DNA of 64,000 nt, taken from an uncultured Pseudomonadota bacterium (GTDB lineage: Bacteria > Myxococcota_A > UBA796 > GCA-2862545). This document shows, piece after piece, positions 54,314 through 63,893 of this stretch (position 1 is the stretch's first letter; the number at the start of each line of letters is the position of its first letter). Location of the stretch: positions 274,326-338,325 of the forward strand of contig CAJXTB010000005.1 in the NCBI GenBank assembly GCA_913061235.1, written 5' to 3'. The notes under the pieces were generated by a model that was not told where the DNA came from, made no database searches, and saw nothing but the letters and a program-made list of their open reading frames with translations. The translations under genes and the position numbers were made by a program.

Positions 54314-56416
54314 ATGTGGACTCTGCTGCTCTCACTCGCCCTTGCGACACCCCTCGCAGACTCACCGCTGGCCGAGTGCACGGTTGTCGCACGCACGGAC
54401 GAGGGCCCGTCCGCACATCTCTCGACCGGCATCTGCGCATGGGAACGCGGTGACCCCGACGAGGCGCTCATCCATCTTGCACTCGTCTCCGACTCAGACT
54501 TGTCGCCCTATGCAACCCTGTATCGGGCACGCGCGCTCATCGATCTGGCCCGTCCTGACCACGCCCTCATCACGCTAGAAGACGTCACCGCAACCGGAGA
54601 TGTCGGCCTTCAACTGCGTCTCACACGTGGGCACGCGCTTGTTGCCGCCGGCCGCTCGCTCGACGCACGCCCAGACCTACGAAACCTGCTCGACACCCCT
54701 GTTGGAGACGCTGCTCGCTACTGGCTCGCGAAGGGTGGTGAGGACCGGGGAGACAGCACAGCAGCCATTGCTACGTACCGAGCGGTGTGGATGCGCTCTG
54801 TGCGCGGACCGTGGGCTGACTGGGCCGAAGAAGCACTCGACCGTCTAGACGCACATGTGCCCAACGCGAGTACTCCCGAAGGAGCGTCCCTCATTCAGGG
54901 GCGAGCCGATGCACTCACCGCCGACAAGCAACCGCTGCTCGCCCGTGACCTGTTGGAGTTGCTGCAGAGCGACACCGCAGTTGCTGCACCAACAGGAACA
55001 GGCATCGCCCTTGCCCGCGCCCGTGCTGCCGCCCGCGACTATCCGGGGGCCATCGAAGCCTACGCGTCCGTTTTGGGAGACGACCAGGCCGCCCGAGGCA
55101 GTGCCCGAGACCTGTTCGACTACGCTCTCGCTCACGCCCGAATTGGTGACTACGACACGGCGGCTGAGATCTACGCACGAGTAATGGAGCAACATCCCAG
55201 CTCTGCCCAAGCGGACACCGCGTCCTTTAAGCGCGGCTACATGTCGTACGACGAGCGAGACTGTGCGAGTGCTCGCCCGCTGCTCGCTGAGCATGTCGCG
55301 GAGCACCCTCGCTCACCGCACGCAGCAGAGGCGCTGTGGTTCGACAGCCGATGCGCCTTCTTGGATGGAAGCACCCGCGAGGGTCAGGTCTTGCTTCAGA
55401 CGCTGATTCGCGACTACGGCGACTCGTCTTTGGTCCCCGGCGCTCGCTACTGGATTGCTCGCGCCCATGGCAAGCTGGGGGATGCACAAGCCGAGACCAG
55501 CGGGCTCGAAGAGGTCCTGCGGCGCCATCCCGTCACTGGCTACGCATGGTTCGCCGCTGACCGGCTTGGGCGGCACTTCGAACCGCAAGCACAGACCGAC
55601 ATCGAGCCACTCACGGAGGCCGTCGCCAGTCAGCCCGACATCCGGTTGGGAACGAAGCTGTATTTGGCCGGACTCGACGATGCCGCTGCTGAATCGCTGC
55701 TCAAGGTCGGCCGAGGCAGTGACAAACGCACCCGAACTGCCGTCGCCGAGATGCTTTTGCAGACCGGACGTATCCGCGAAGCACGTCGCCTAGTCAGTGA
55801 GTGGTGTACCGGAACCACCACCCGTCAGTCCGACGCCGTCATCCCAGCTTGCCTTCCACAACCCGAGCGTGACTTCGTCGAGATTGTTGCGGCGTCTGCT
55901 GGCCAATCACCGGGTCTGTCCTACGCAATCATGACCGCAGAGTCCGCACTCGACCCCACCGTCGCATCCGCGGCAGGTGCACGCGGTGTCATGCAAGTCA
56001 TGCCAGCTGAGGGCCCCCGCATGCACGCTCAGGTGTTCGGCGAGCGCGGGACATTTGAACGAGACCGCTTGTACGACCCCTCGTACAACGCATCCTTAGG
56101 TGCCGGTGAGCTCGCAGCGAATGCCGCCAAGCTCGGCGACTGCCTCAACGGCCCCGACATTCCCGCCGTCATCGCGAGCTACAACGCCGGTGAAGAAGCC
56201 GTGTTGCGCTGGCTCGATGACGCAGATGAGCGCCCGGATGCCGACGCTTGGTCCGAAGAGATTGGGTACTCCGAGACTCGCAAATACGTCCGACGCGTGC
56301 TTGGCTTCTGGATGGCCTACCGCTGGGTCTACGGAGATCCGGAACTAGCAGACGACGAGGTCGAAGGGCCACCGGCAGGCACCTCCGACCCCACTGAAAA
56401 CGAAACGGGAAATTAG
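54314..56416 (+). CDS. TPR-containing soluble lytic transglycosylase (Slt70-like)
   Basis: The 700-residue product has a signal peptide (MWTLLLSLALATPLA), helical TPR-like repeats from about 30 to 510 (DLFDYALAHARIGDYDTAAE, LVPGARYWIARAHGKLGDAQ), and an SLT domain. Catalytic Glu543 lies in IMTAESALDP, followed by GARGVMQVMP, SLGAGELAANAAKL and AVIASYNAGEEAVLRW. It cleaves glycan strands with formation of 1,6-anhydromuramic ends. It lies 72 bases after the barrel-peptidase gene on the same strand and may be cotranscribed. Its TAG shares TTAG with the stop of the opposite lipoprotein gene. Confidence 0.9.
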   Translation: MWTLLLSLALATPLADSPLAECTVVARTDEGPSAHLSTGICAWERGDPDEALIHLALVSDSDLSPYATLYRARALIDLARPDHALITLEDVTATGDVGLQLRLTRGHALVAAGRSLDARPDLRNLLDTPVGDAARYWLAKGGEDRGDSTAAIATYRAVWMRSVRGPWADWAEEALDRLDAHVPNASTPEGASLIQGRADALTADKQPLLARDLLELLQSDTAVAAPTGTGIALARARAAARDYPGAIEAYASVLGDDQAARGSARDLFDYALAHARIGDYDTAAEIYARVMEQHPSSAQADTASFKRGYMSYDERDCASARPLLAEHVAEHPRSPHAAEALWFDSRCAFLDGSTREGQVLLQTLIRDYGDSSLVPGARYWIARAHGKLGDAQAETSGLEEVLRRHPVTGYAWFAADRLGRHFEPQAQTDIEPLTEAVASQPDIRLGTKLYLAGLDDAAAESLLKVGRGSDKRTRTAVAEMLLQTGRIREARRLVSEWCTGTTTRQSDAVIPACLPQPERDFVEIVAASAGQSPGLSYAIMTAESALDPTVASAAGARGVMQVMPAEGPRMHAQVFGERGTFERDRLYDPSYNASLGAGELAANAAKLGDCLNGPDIPAVIASYNAGEEAVLRWLDDADERPDADAWSEEIGYSETRKYVRRVLGFWMAYRWVYGDPELADDEVEGPPAGTSDPTENETGN

Positions 56417-57576
56417 CCGCTACAGCCAAAGTTAGCCACAGTCAGTTGGTACGACCAGGGGGCCTGTGTGTAGTTGGGCCGGATTTGACCGCCAACAACC
56501 TGGTCTCGGTACCAGATGCCGCTCCAGCCCATCTGTTGGTACCAAATCGTAGAGTGCTGCCCCATAAAGTCGGTTGCACGAACGTACGTCGCTCCCCAGT
56601 TGTTGGCGCCCTGCCCACTGCTGACGACAGTATTCGAATCTGAATCGCCACAGTTCGTGTCGTCGCCCGAGGTGAAGGTGCCGTCTGCATCTCGGTCTCT
56701 AAACCACACCACTCGATACATTGCCGACTCCGACCACTGGAAGACCTCAAGGTGGTTGTCCGGCGGCACTGGAAATGCCGGGAAGTCGATTCCGCCAGGC
56801 GCGACCGCCAGAATCGGTTCGGGAACGCTCGGCACGTTGTCTAGGTAGGTACTGTGTGAAAGCGCAACGTAGTCGTTAGGAAAGCGCCGTTCAAAGGAAA
56901 GTATGAGGTCTGTGGGCACTGTTGGAAGCAGGTTGGCCTCCAAGTCGGCTGTGAGGTCCCCCTCGAAGGGTGTCGCGCTATCGGTGCCAGCGCTGAAATC
57001 TACCTCAACATCGTTCCAACCCACCGTGTAGCCATCTGCAGCGGTATCCGCGGGTATGGTCCCGTCGGGCGAAACCCAGACGAGAATACTGTTGGAACCG
57101 GCAACGAAGGTATCGGTGGGATCTGTGACGCCGTTGCCGTTTTCATCGATGTACAGACCCAGAATATACAAGGCACGGATATAGCCGTCGGTTTCCTGAA
57201 GATGTTCATCGGGTGGGATGTTGTCCAGGTCCAAGCTGTAGGTGAGCCCCTCCGCAAGAGGGCCCGCCTCTTCCGAACGCCAGGAGCCCAGCGTGATGAG
57301 CGAGCCGTTGTAAGCGTTGACGGCAACGTGCACTGTGGCCCCATCGGGCGCGATGACGTCATCTGGAATGGTCAGGGTCCCGTCCAATGTCCACTCGTCA
57401 GCACTCGTGGTATCCGGGTCGGTGTCTAGGTCAGAATCGGTGTCGGTATCGCCGTCTGTGTCGCCGTCTCCACTGCTGTCCACTTCTGAATCGGGGTCGA
57501 CGCTCGTGTCGGCCTTGTCCGAGCAGCCCACCAGGCCGAGTGCAATGGCTAAAAACAACCGGGATGTATGATTCAT
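56413..57576 (-). CDS. Lipoprotein with Asp/Thr-rich linker
   Basis: The 387-residue product has lipobox LVGC (Cys18). Residues about 24-60 are almost only D, S, T, E and G (GDGDTDGDTDTDSDLDTDPD), a flexible acidic tether. The folded part is beta-rich, with calcium-type loops (IDENGNGVTDPTDTF, RDRDADGTFTSGDD). The last 50 residues are aromatic-rich (IWYQQMGWSGIWYRDQV). No enzyme motif is recognised. It is likely exposed on the cell surface. AGGA precedes the ATG. Confidence 0.7.
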   Translation of the reverse strand: MNHTSRLFLAIALGLVGCSDKADTSVDPDSEVDSSGDGDTDGDTDTDSDLDTDPDTTSADEWTLDGTLTIPDDVIAPDGATVHVAVNAYNGSLITLGSWRSEEAGPLAEGLTYSLDLDNIPPDEHLQETDGYIRALYILGLYIDENGNGVTDPTDTFVAGSNSILVWVSPDGTIPADTAADGYTVGWNDVEVDFSAGTDSATPFEGDLTADLEANLLPTVPTDLILSFERRFPNDYVALSHSTYLDNVPSVPEPILAVAPGGIDFPAFPVPPDNHLEVFQWSESAMYRVVWFRDRDADGTFTSGDDTNCGDSDSNTVVSSGQGANNWGATYVRATDFMGQHSTIWYQQMGWSGIWYRDQVVGGQIRPNYTQAPWSYQLTVANFGCSG

Positions 57577-57679
57577 CTGGACTTTCCTTGGTGCATGTCG
57601 CGCTGTGCGACCGCTCTAGGAATAGCAACCAAGCGTGCCACCGCCATCCAACGTCAACCCCACGTCCAGCGTGCAACCA

Positions 57680-59347
57680 TCATCGGACGACGAGGTCGTA
57701 GGGCCAGAGAGCTAGCGGTTGTCCCGGGCACATTAGCCAGGCCGTCGATGCCGGCCCCAGTGCGCTTAGAGCAGGTCCACCAATCGCGCGTACTCCAATT
57801 GGAAGCGCATCGCGCACCACCTTCTGCGCTTGCCGGGACATCCAAGACGGCCGCAGGTGACCCGAGATGTGAATGCGCGAGAGAGACTTGGACGTCAGCT
57901 TCTCAACTTGAGCCACGGCGACGTCCACATTTCCAAGCTGGTCGACGAGACCAATCTTGGCAGCCTCCGCGCCCAGCCAGACACGTCCACGGCAGTGCGG
58001 TTCAATCAGGTCCACGTGCCGTCGGCGCCCCCCAGCCACCCGCTGGACGAACCCGTCGTACATCACCTGGAGTGAGGCACGAAACCGCTCACGCTGTGCA
58101 TCCGTAAACGCAGCTGTCGGTGAGAACATGGTGGCGTTGGGGCTCGCGGCAATGGTCTCGACATGTACGCCAAGCTTACGCAGAGCTTCGGCGGCAACTG
58201 GCTTGCCTCCCACCACACCGATGGAGCCCGTGATAGTTGTCGGACGGGCAACAATGTGCGAAGCCGGCGCAGATAGGTAGTAGCCACCACTCGCAGAGAC
58301 GTCTTCAAAGCATGCAACAACGGGCTTTTCTCGGACCAAGCGCTCCACTTCGCGCCAGATCAAGTCCGAAGCGTAGGCGCCCCCTCCAGGACTGTTCACA
58401 TGCAGCACAACACCTCGAATGTTGGACGCCTCACGAAGCCCCGCCAGCAATCCAACGACAGTCCGAGCAGCGATGGACACGGCTCCGGGCTGCTCCTCCA
58501 ATACAATGGGCCCCTGAAGGTGGACAATGGCGACATGCTCATTCGTCGCTACATTCGACAAGCGCTCCTCGACACCGGACCAACGCGTCCAGCGGGCCAA
58601 CGCGATGCGGCCGCAGCGACTGCCGAACTCGTCATCGAGCCACTCCCCAAGCTGATCGGGGTACTTCAGAGCGTCTACCAGCCCAACATCGAGCGCTTCC
58701 GCAGCAGACAATGGGGCACGAGCGATGGCCTCGCTCACAACGTCCAGAGACAGCTCTCGGGACTCTGCGATGCCTTCAATGAGCCTGTGGTGAATCCCGT
58801 CAATGAGAGCCTTGGTTGCAGTTCGGTTGGCAGCAGACGCAAACCGGCGCGTCATGGGCTCGCCAGCAGCCTTGAACTCTCCGGCAGCCTCAATGTCGGG
58901 GACCACGCCAACACGGCTCAGCGCCTCCGCAAAGAACGTCAGCTGTGCGCCTACACCAATGGCATTCACCTGACCGGTCGGCACTAGGAACACATGGTCG
59001 CAGGCCGTCCCAAGCCACATCTCAACGTTGCCCGGATTCTCCAGCAGAGCCACCGTCGGCTTGCGACACCGAGACAGCAGCTCAATGCTAGCGCGCAAGT
59101 CCGTCGCCGCCGCCCATCCACCAGGGGAGCCGTCAAAACGAAACACAACGCCGGCGACCGCCGGATCATGGGCCATGCGCGTGAGCTGCTCAATGAGCGC
59201 TTGACGGTCCATCAGCTCAGACTGCGGTGTCACCACAACCTCTACAACGGCATGCGACCCAGTTGCCAAGCGGTGCATCCCGAACGAAACCCAGCGCGCG
59301 GGCATTGCAGCGACGCCTGCTGCGGCGCGAAAGGCACTATCGAACAT
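57680..59347 (-). CDS. sppA: Signal peptide peptidase SppA (long, two-domain type)
   Basis: The 555-residue product has two ClpP-like repeats, as in E. coli protease IV. The catalytic pair is Lys159 (GEFKAAGEPMTRR) in the first half and Ser353 (DVSASGGYYLSAPA) in the second. LHVNSPGGGAYASDLIWREV and ITGSIGVVGGKP are family marks. The enzyme degrades leftover signal peptides. Unlike E. coli SppA, no clear N-terminal membrane anchor is visible before residue 40. GGAGG stands before the ATG. Confidence 0.9.
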   Translation of the reverse strand: MFDSAFRAAAGVAAMPARWVSFGMHRLATGSHAVVEVVVTPQSELMDRQALIEQLTRMAHDPAVAGVVFRFDGSPGGWAAATDLRASIELLSRCRKPTVALLENPGNVEMWLGTACDHVFLVPTGQVNAIGVGAQLTFFAEALSRVGVVPDIEAAGEFKAAGEPMTRRFASAANRTATKALIDGIHHRLIEGIAESRELSLDVVSEAIARAPLSAAEALDVGLVDALKYPDQLGEWLDDEFGSRCGRIALARWTRWSGVEERLSNVATNEHVAIVHLQGPIVLEEQPGAVSIAARTVVGLLAGLREASNIRGVVLHVNSPGGGAYASDLIWREVERLVREKPVVACFEDVSASGGYYLSAPASHIVARPTTITGSIGVVGGKPVAAEALRKLGVHVETIAASPNATMFSPTAAFTDAQRERFRASLQVMYDGFVQRVAGGRRRHVDLIEPHCRGRVWLGAEAAKIGLVDQLGNVDVAVAQVEKLTSKSLSRIHISGHLRPSWMSRQAQKVVRDALPIGVRAIGGPALSALGPASTAWLMCPGQPLALWPYDLVVR

Positions 59348-59403
59348 TCAACCTCCGGTGCCGGGCTTGATAAGCCTTCCGACGGAACCAGAAAAGGTAG
59401 AGC

Positions 59404-59550
59404 ATGTCCCGTTCGGTTGAGACCAGTGTCGGTGCCATCGCAGGCCTCTCCCTCATCGGGATAGGCACCGGGCTGTCCTCGTGGTGGTTCATTGCCGCCG
59501 GAGTCGTTGCCTTGGCCGTTATTGCTAGTCGTCTTACGGAGCCCACATGA
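59404..59550 (+). CDS. 48-residue predicted membrane protein
   Basis: ATG at 59404 follows AAGG and the TGA lies in ATGA, overlapping the next gene. The protein is hydrophobic over nearly its whole length (GAIAGLSLIGIGTGLSS, WWFIAAGVVALAVIAS), enough for one long or two short membrane helices, with Arg near both ends. The overlap and the codon pattern support a real gene. No family is recognised. Confidence 0.6.
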   Translation: MSRSVETSVGAIAGLSLIGIGTGLSSWWFIAAGVVALAVIASRLTEPT

Positions 59551-59939
59551 CCATTGCGCTGACTGAAGATGAGTGGACCGTTCTTCGGAGAATCCCCGAG
59601 ACCGATCTTGTTGACGCGGCAGCCGACCTCAGCATGTTGACACCAGAATCGCTCGACGCCAGAGCCCTTCTGGAAGACATGATTCCACTCATCATCCACC
59701 GACTGCGTGATGAAGGGCTCCCGCTCAGCAAGTACGACCGCGACGACCTAGAGGCGCTCTCAACGAGTGAACGTGCATCGGTCGCCCGGCTTCAGGGCCT
59801 CAAGCCCAACGCCTCTGTTAGTGCCATGGTGAAGGCCGGACAAAAAGTCTACAAGACATACCTGAAGACCCGCCCAGGCAACCCCGTTGCGCTGCTGCTG
59901 CCCACCCTGTTGCCGGTCATTGCTCGAGTCGCAGAGTAG
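59547..59939 (+). CDS. Helical protein of unknown function
   Basis: The 130-residue product is acidic and helical (EDEWTVLRRIPETDLVDAAA, DMIPLIIHRLRDEGLPLSKY) with a hydrophobic C-terminus (PVALLLPTLLPVIARV) that could touch the membrane. It is coupled to the 48-residue gene and precedes a zinc-ribbon protein and an MreB-like actin. I do not recognise the family. Confidence 0.6.
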   Translation: MTIALTEDEWTVLRRIPETDLVDAAADLSMLTPESLDARALLEDMIPLIIHRLRDEGLPLSKYDRDDLEALSTSERASVARLQGLKPNASVSAMVKAGQKVYKTYLKTRPGNPVALLLPTLLPVIARVAE

Positions 59940-60024
59940 TCGCCCCGCATTGACCGGATCGGTCAGTTGCAGCGACGACCCGGACAGGGCATGGGGTGCC
60001 GATTGTTTGGACCTAGGAGTTGTC

Positions 60025-60525
60025 ATGCCAGCGATGAAAGAGTGCCCCAGTTGCGGGACAGAAGTCCCCGAAGTGGCCCCACGCTGCAAGGTGTGCTTCC
60101 ACGACTTCACTGAAGAACCTCCACCGCGTAGCAATGGGCCCCTGGTTCTGCTCGCAGCGTTCGCCATGATGGCGGTGATTGGAGCTGCCATTCTGGGGTG
60201 GGCCGTCACCCTGCCGACCGACATGTCGGCGCACGTGGACCATGACTCGCAGGCCGTTGTGTTCGTGACCAAGTACCGCAGCGGTGAAGAGACCGAGTCG
60301 GTCCCGTGGTCGCGCATTGGCATGGTCGAGCATGTGACGACCAAGAACGGCGGCTACGAAGTCAACGTGGTCTTGCTGGACGGTACTCGCCGGCTACTCG
60401 CCGAGAGCGAATCGTCCCTCGGTGGGGATGCGGAGCGCTTTGGAGAGGTCATGGGCAAGACCGTTGAGTACGTCAACGAGCACATTGTCCCTGGCTCGAA
60501 CCTCACGGAGCAGGGCGCCGAGTAA
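60025..60525 (+). CDS. Zinc-ribbon membrane protein
   Basis: The 166-residue product has an N-terminal zinc ribbon (MKECPSCGTEV and RCKVCFHDF, four Cys), then one membrane helix (PLVLLAAFAMMAVIGAAILG). An outer domain of about 100 residues follows (SQAVVFVTKYRSGEETESVP, YEVNVVLLDGTRRLLAESE). The start at 60025 has AGGAG. An upstream in-frame start at 59887 lies inside the previous gene. It is 2 bases before the MreB-like gene, so likely one operon. Function unknown. Confidence 0.75.
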   Translation: MPAMKECPSCGTEVPEVAPRCKVCFHDFTEEPPPRSNGPLVLLAAFAMMAVIGAAILGWAVTLPTDMSAHVDHDSQAVVFVTKYRSGEETESVPWSRIGMVEHVTTKNGGYEVNVVLLDGTRRLLAESESSLGGDAERFGEVMGKTVEYVNEHIVPGSNLTEQGAE

Positions 60526-60527
60526 GC

Positions 60528-61520
60528 ATGCGCAACGCTGATCTGGCCATCGACCTCGGTACCGCGGGTGCGCGCATTGCGGCACGCGGTCGTGGTGTTG
60601 TGGCAACCGAGCCAAGCGTGGTCGCAATTCGCATAGGTCCTCGTGGACGCGAGGTCGAAGCTATCGGTAAGGCTGCGGAGGAGATGCTTGGCCGAGCCCC
60701 GGCTGACATCGAAGTGGGTCGACCTGTTCGCGGCGGAGTCGTCGCCGACTTTGAGTCCACTGAACACCTGGTCCGACACATGGTTCGCGCTGCAGGCTCG
60801 CGTAGCCTCATGCGTCCGCGAATCGTCCTGCCCATTCCAGGTGTGGTCAGCGAAGTAGAGCGCCGAGCCATTCTAGACTCCACCCGCTCTGCAGGCGCAC
60901 GAGAAGCAGCCGTCGTTCCAGCTCCACTCGCTGCGGCGCTGGGTGCTGGCCTCCCTATCGACGAGCCTACTGGCCGCTGTGTAATCGACATTGGCGCTGG
61001 TGTTACCCAAATTGCGGTTGTCAGCTTGGGCGGCATCGTCGTCCAAGAGTGCGTTCGCATCGGTGGCGAAGATCTGGATGAAGCCACCGCACTGTGGCTA
61101 CGCAGTCGACGCGGCATCATCATCAGCATTGCCCAGGCCCGGCCTGTTCGTGAACAAGCTGGCACCGGGAAATCGCCTGTCACCGTTCGGGGACGTGATG
61201 TTCAGACTGGAAAACCGCGCGAAACGTCTTTCACTATTGGCGACCTGCTCGAAGCGGTAACCGACCCACTGGTCCGGATTCGAGACGCCGTTCTTTCAGT
61301 GTTGGCCGCAACTCCTCCTGAGCTCGCGGCAGATATCCACGACTCTGGCATTGTGATGTGCGGCGGTTGTGCCAAGTCCCGCCCTATTGGCCATATGCTA
61401 CGAAAGGCAACACGATTGGCCCTGGCTCGTGCAGCAGATCCCGAGACCACCGTCATCCGCGGAGCCGCGTTGTTACTGGAAAATCCCGACCTGCTCGAAC
61501 GTATCAGCACCGGCAAGTGA
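60528..61520 (+). CDS. Divergent MreB-like actin homologue
   Basis: The 330-residue product follows MreB throughout: AIDLGTAGARIA, EPSVVAI, AEEMLGRAPADIEVGRPVRG, SEVERRAILDSTRSAGAREA, GLPIDEPTGRCVIDIGAG, ISLGGIV-like AVVSLGGIVVQE, VRIGGEDLDEA and ATPPELAADIHDSGIVMCGG. Where MreB has the EEP loop with the Glu used in ATP hydrolysis (IEEPMAAAIG), this protein reads VPAPLAAALG. GGG of phosphate 2 is GAG. It probably binds nucleotide but hydrolyses it poorly. It may be a paralogue of the true MreB. The usual mreC/mreD genes are not next to it. Confidence 0.85.
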   Translation: MRNADLAIDLGTAGARIAARGRGVVATEPSVVAIRIGPRGREVEAIGKAAEEMLGRAPADIEVGRPVRGGVVADFESTEHLVRHMVRAAGSRSLMRPRIVLPIPGVVSEVERRAILDSTRSAGAREAAVVPAPLAAALGAGLPIDEPTGRCVIDIGAGVTQIAVVSLGGIVVQECVRIGGEDLDEATALWLRSRRGIIISIAQARPVREQAGTGKSPVTVRGRDVQTGKPRETSFTIGDLLEAVTDPLVRIRDAVLSVLAATPPELAADIHDSGIVMCGGCAKSRPIGHMLRKATRLALARAADPETTVIRGAALLLENPDLLERISTGK

Positions 61521-62794
61521 CAGCCCCACTACCGGAGCGCTCTCGTCCAAGCCGACTTGGTGAAGTGGTCGGACAGCAACGCTGGATTGCTCCTGGAGCA
61601 CCACTACACGCTTGCTTTGACAGCGGTGTCTTCCACTCCATTGTGTTGTGGGGCCCACCCGGATGCGGGAAAACCACCCTCGCCCGTCTCATTGCCTCTG
61701 CCAGCGACGCACAGTTCATCGCCCTGTCGGCAGTGCTGTCAGGGGTCAAGGACCTACGGTTAGCTATTGACCGTGCCAAGAGTCTACTTCAGACCCACAA
61801 CCGCTCCACGGTCTTGTTTGTCGATGAGATTCACCGGTGGAACAAGTCGCAGCAAGATGCCCTGCTCCCACACCTAGAATCGGGTCTGCTCACGCTCGTT
61901 GGTGCGACTACCGAGAATCCATCCTTCTCGCTGAACTCGGCGCTTCAATCACGAGTACAGGTGATTCGTCTCGAACCTCTGTCAACGGAGCATGTGCTCG
62001 AACTTCTCGACCGCGCGTTGTTGACCGATGAACGCCTCCGTTCGCGCGATGCCCAGATTGCCCCCCTCGCCTTGACTCGAATTGCCGAGTCCGCCGCCGG
62101 AGACGCTCGCCGCGCTCTGTCGGACCTTGAACGTGCCATTAGCGGCCTCGGCCCGAACGAAGCACTCGACGTCGATGCCCTTGCTCGCATTCTCAGCCGC
62201 GATGACGTCCGTCATGACCGAAGTGGCGACGACCACTTCGACGTGGTGTCTGCGCTCATAAAGAGTATGCGTGGCAGCGACCCGGACGCCGCCGTCTACT
62301 GGTTGGCTCGCATGCTCGCTGGTGGCGAAGACCCACGGTTCATCGCAAGACGCCTAGTCATCTTCGCGTCTGAAGACATTGGAAATGCTGACCCACGGGC
62401 GCTCAGCGTCGCAACCGCTGCTTTCGATGCCATGGAACGCATTGGCCTACCAGAGGGACGAATCGTTCTAGGACAGGCCGTCACCTGGCTAGCATGTTGC
62501 CCCAAGAGCAACGCCGCCTATCTTGCAATCAACAAGGCTCTGGCCCTAGTGAAGCAGACGGGTGCTCTTCCTGTGCCTAATCACCTGCGAAACGCACCGA
62601 CTCAGGCCATGAAGGATGAAGGCTTCGGTGTGGAGTACCAATACCCGCACGACCACCCGCACAGCATCGTAGACCAGCAATACCTACCCGACGCGCTGGT
62701 TGGTCAGCGCCTCTACGAACCCGTCAACCACGCTGAAGAACGACGAATCGCGGAACGGCTTGCATGGTGGAGACGAAAACTCGACGAGCGATAG
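61517..62794 (+). CDS. rarA: Replication-associated AAA+ ATPase RarA/MgsA
   Basis: RarA acts at stalled replication forks. The start is GTG at 61517, overlapping the MreB-like stop (GTGA). It gives 425 residues opening [19 protein letters not shown], as in the family. Walker A is GPPGCGKT, Walker [17 protein letters not shown], sensor [20 protein letters not shown]. The C-terminal part has [15 protein letters not shown] [18 protein letters not shown] and [14 protein letters not shown]. The last residues end 4 bases from the stop of the convergent vWA gene. Confidence 0.94.
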   Translation: MTAPLPERSRPSRLGEVVGQQRWIAPGAPLHACFDSGVFHSIVLWGPPGCGKTTLARLIASASDAQFIALSAVLSGVKDLRLAIDRAKSLLQTHNRSTVLFVDEIHRWNKSQQDALLPHLESGLLTLVGATTENPSFSLNSALQSRVQVIRLEPLSTEHVLELLDRALLTDERLRSRDAQIAPLALTRIAESAAGDARRALSDLERAISGLGPNEALDVDALARILSRDDVRHDRSGDDHFDVVSALIKSMRGSDPDAAVYWLARMLAGGEDPRFIARRLVIFASEDIGNADPRALSVATAAFDAMERIGLPEGRIVLGQAVTWLACCPKSNAAYLAINKALALVKQTGALPVPNHLRNAPTQAMKDEGFGVEYQYPHDHPHSIVDQQYLPDALVGQRLYEPVNHAEERRIAERLAWWRRKLDER

Positions 62795-62798
62795 TGCG

Positions 62799-63893
62799 TC
62801 ACTCTTCCGAGGCGTCCGTGCCCTCGGCCTCATCATCCCCCGTACCGACGGGGTTGTTGGCCAAGGACTCGTAAGTGGCCATCATCTCGCTGAGCGGAGG
62901 CGGAAGCTGCTCCCAGAATCGGACAGAGTTCCGCGACCGGTCGTAGGTCACTTCAAACGGTGCAGCACCGTCTACCCATTGAGGGGATGGCGTGGGTGCG
63001 TCTACCAGGGTGTACGGAATTTCAGTTCCGTCAGGCCAGCGCACCAAAATCGCAAGCGTTCCAGGTACCGGCACCTGAGAGAGAAAGAACTCCCGCCGAA
63101 TACCCGCAGCTTGCATGCCCAGCTGTTCGAGTGCCAGGTCCCAGCGGTCTGTGCAGATCGACCAGAGCACTCCGCCCGTGGCTTGAACGGCTTCAATATA
63201 CTCGTCACCCACATTGCTTGGAACGCTCGCACAGCGGTCCGTATCAGCGACGATGGCGCTAAACGATGTCTGCCCAGCATCCCCTGACTTCAGGCCATCC
63301 AACCAAGCAACAAACTCCGGAAGCGCGATGGGGCTGGTTCCACTCTGGTCATCTTCGTCGGAGATGACCACAACCGAGAGTGTTGCGTTTTCACGGTAGA
63401 AGTCTTGATTATCGGTAGCGCCGAACAACTCGATGGCCGTCCATGCTGCACGCCGTCCTTGCTCTTCTGAGTGGTTGTCAGTTCCAAGAACTGCGAGTTC
63501 AGTGAACGTTTCAAACGGAGAGAGCGTGTCTGGTTCAATGAAGCGAGACCCATCCTCTGCGCTAGTCAAAAGCCCCGCATCCTGGTTCAGTCTGTCCATA
63601 TTGGTGGTCACAACACCGAGGTGGTAGTCGAGGCCACTGTCCAAGAAGAACTGCATGAACGACGGCATGTTCGCGTCCAGCGCTTCTTGCTCTTCAACCA
63701 TCGAGCATGAGGTGTCCATGACGAACAGGATGTCGATGGTCTGCTCGGGACTCTGAATTATCCGGTCCACAACGAGCGGTGCCGCGAGGTCCGGTGGATT
63801 CGGCTGACCGACAACCGAATCATCGGGAGTAAACCCAGTCTCGGAACAACCCACCAAGGAGGTGGTCAATGCAAGGAAGATAGCTGAACGCAC
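62799..63893 (-). CDS. von Willebrand A domain lipoprotein
   Basis: About 364 residues from GTG 63893, which has GGAG upstream and gives a signal peptide with lipobox LVGC (Cys16). The vWA domain starts near residue 50: DILFVMDTSCSMVEEQ has the MIDAS motif DxSxS, and VVVISDEDDQS lies farther on. A CASVPSN/ICTDRW region may carry a disulfide. Such predicted surface lipoproteins are frequent in myxobacteria. The tail is acidic. Function unknown, probably metal-dependent ligand binding. A longer in-frame start at 63983 would destroy the signal peptide and cross the terminator. Confidence 0.75.
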   Translation of the reverse strand: MRSAIFLALTTSLVGCSETGFTPDDSVVGQPNPPDLAAPLVVDRIIQSPEQTIDILFVMDTSCSMVEEQEALDANMPSFMQFFLDSGLDYHLGVVTTNMDRLNQDAGLLTSAEDGSRFIEPDTLSPFETFTELAVLGTDNHSEEQGRRAAWTAIELFGATDNQDFYRENATLSVVVISDEDDQSGTSPIALPEFVAWLDGLKSGDAGQTSFSAIVADTDRCASVPSNVGDEYIEAVQATGGVLWSICTDRWDLALEQLGMQAAGIRREFFLSQVPVPGTLAILVRWPDGTEIPYTLVDAPTPSPQWVDGAAPFEVTYDRSRNSVRFWEQLPPPLSEMMATYESLANNPVGTGDDEAEGTDASEE

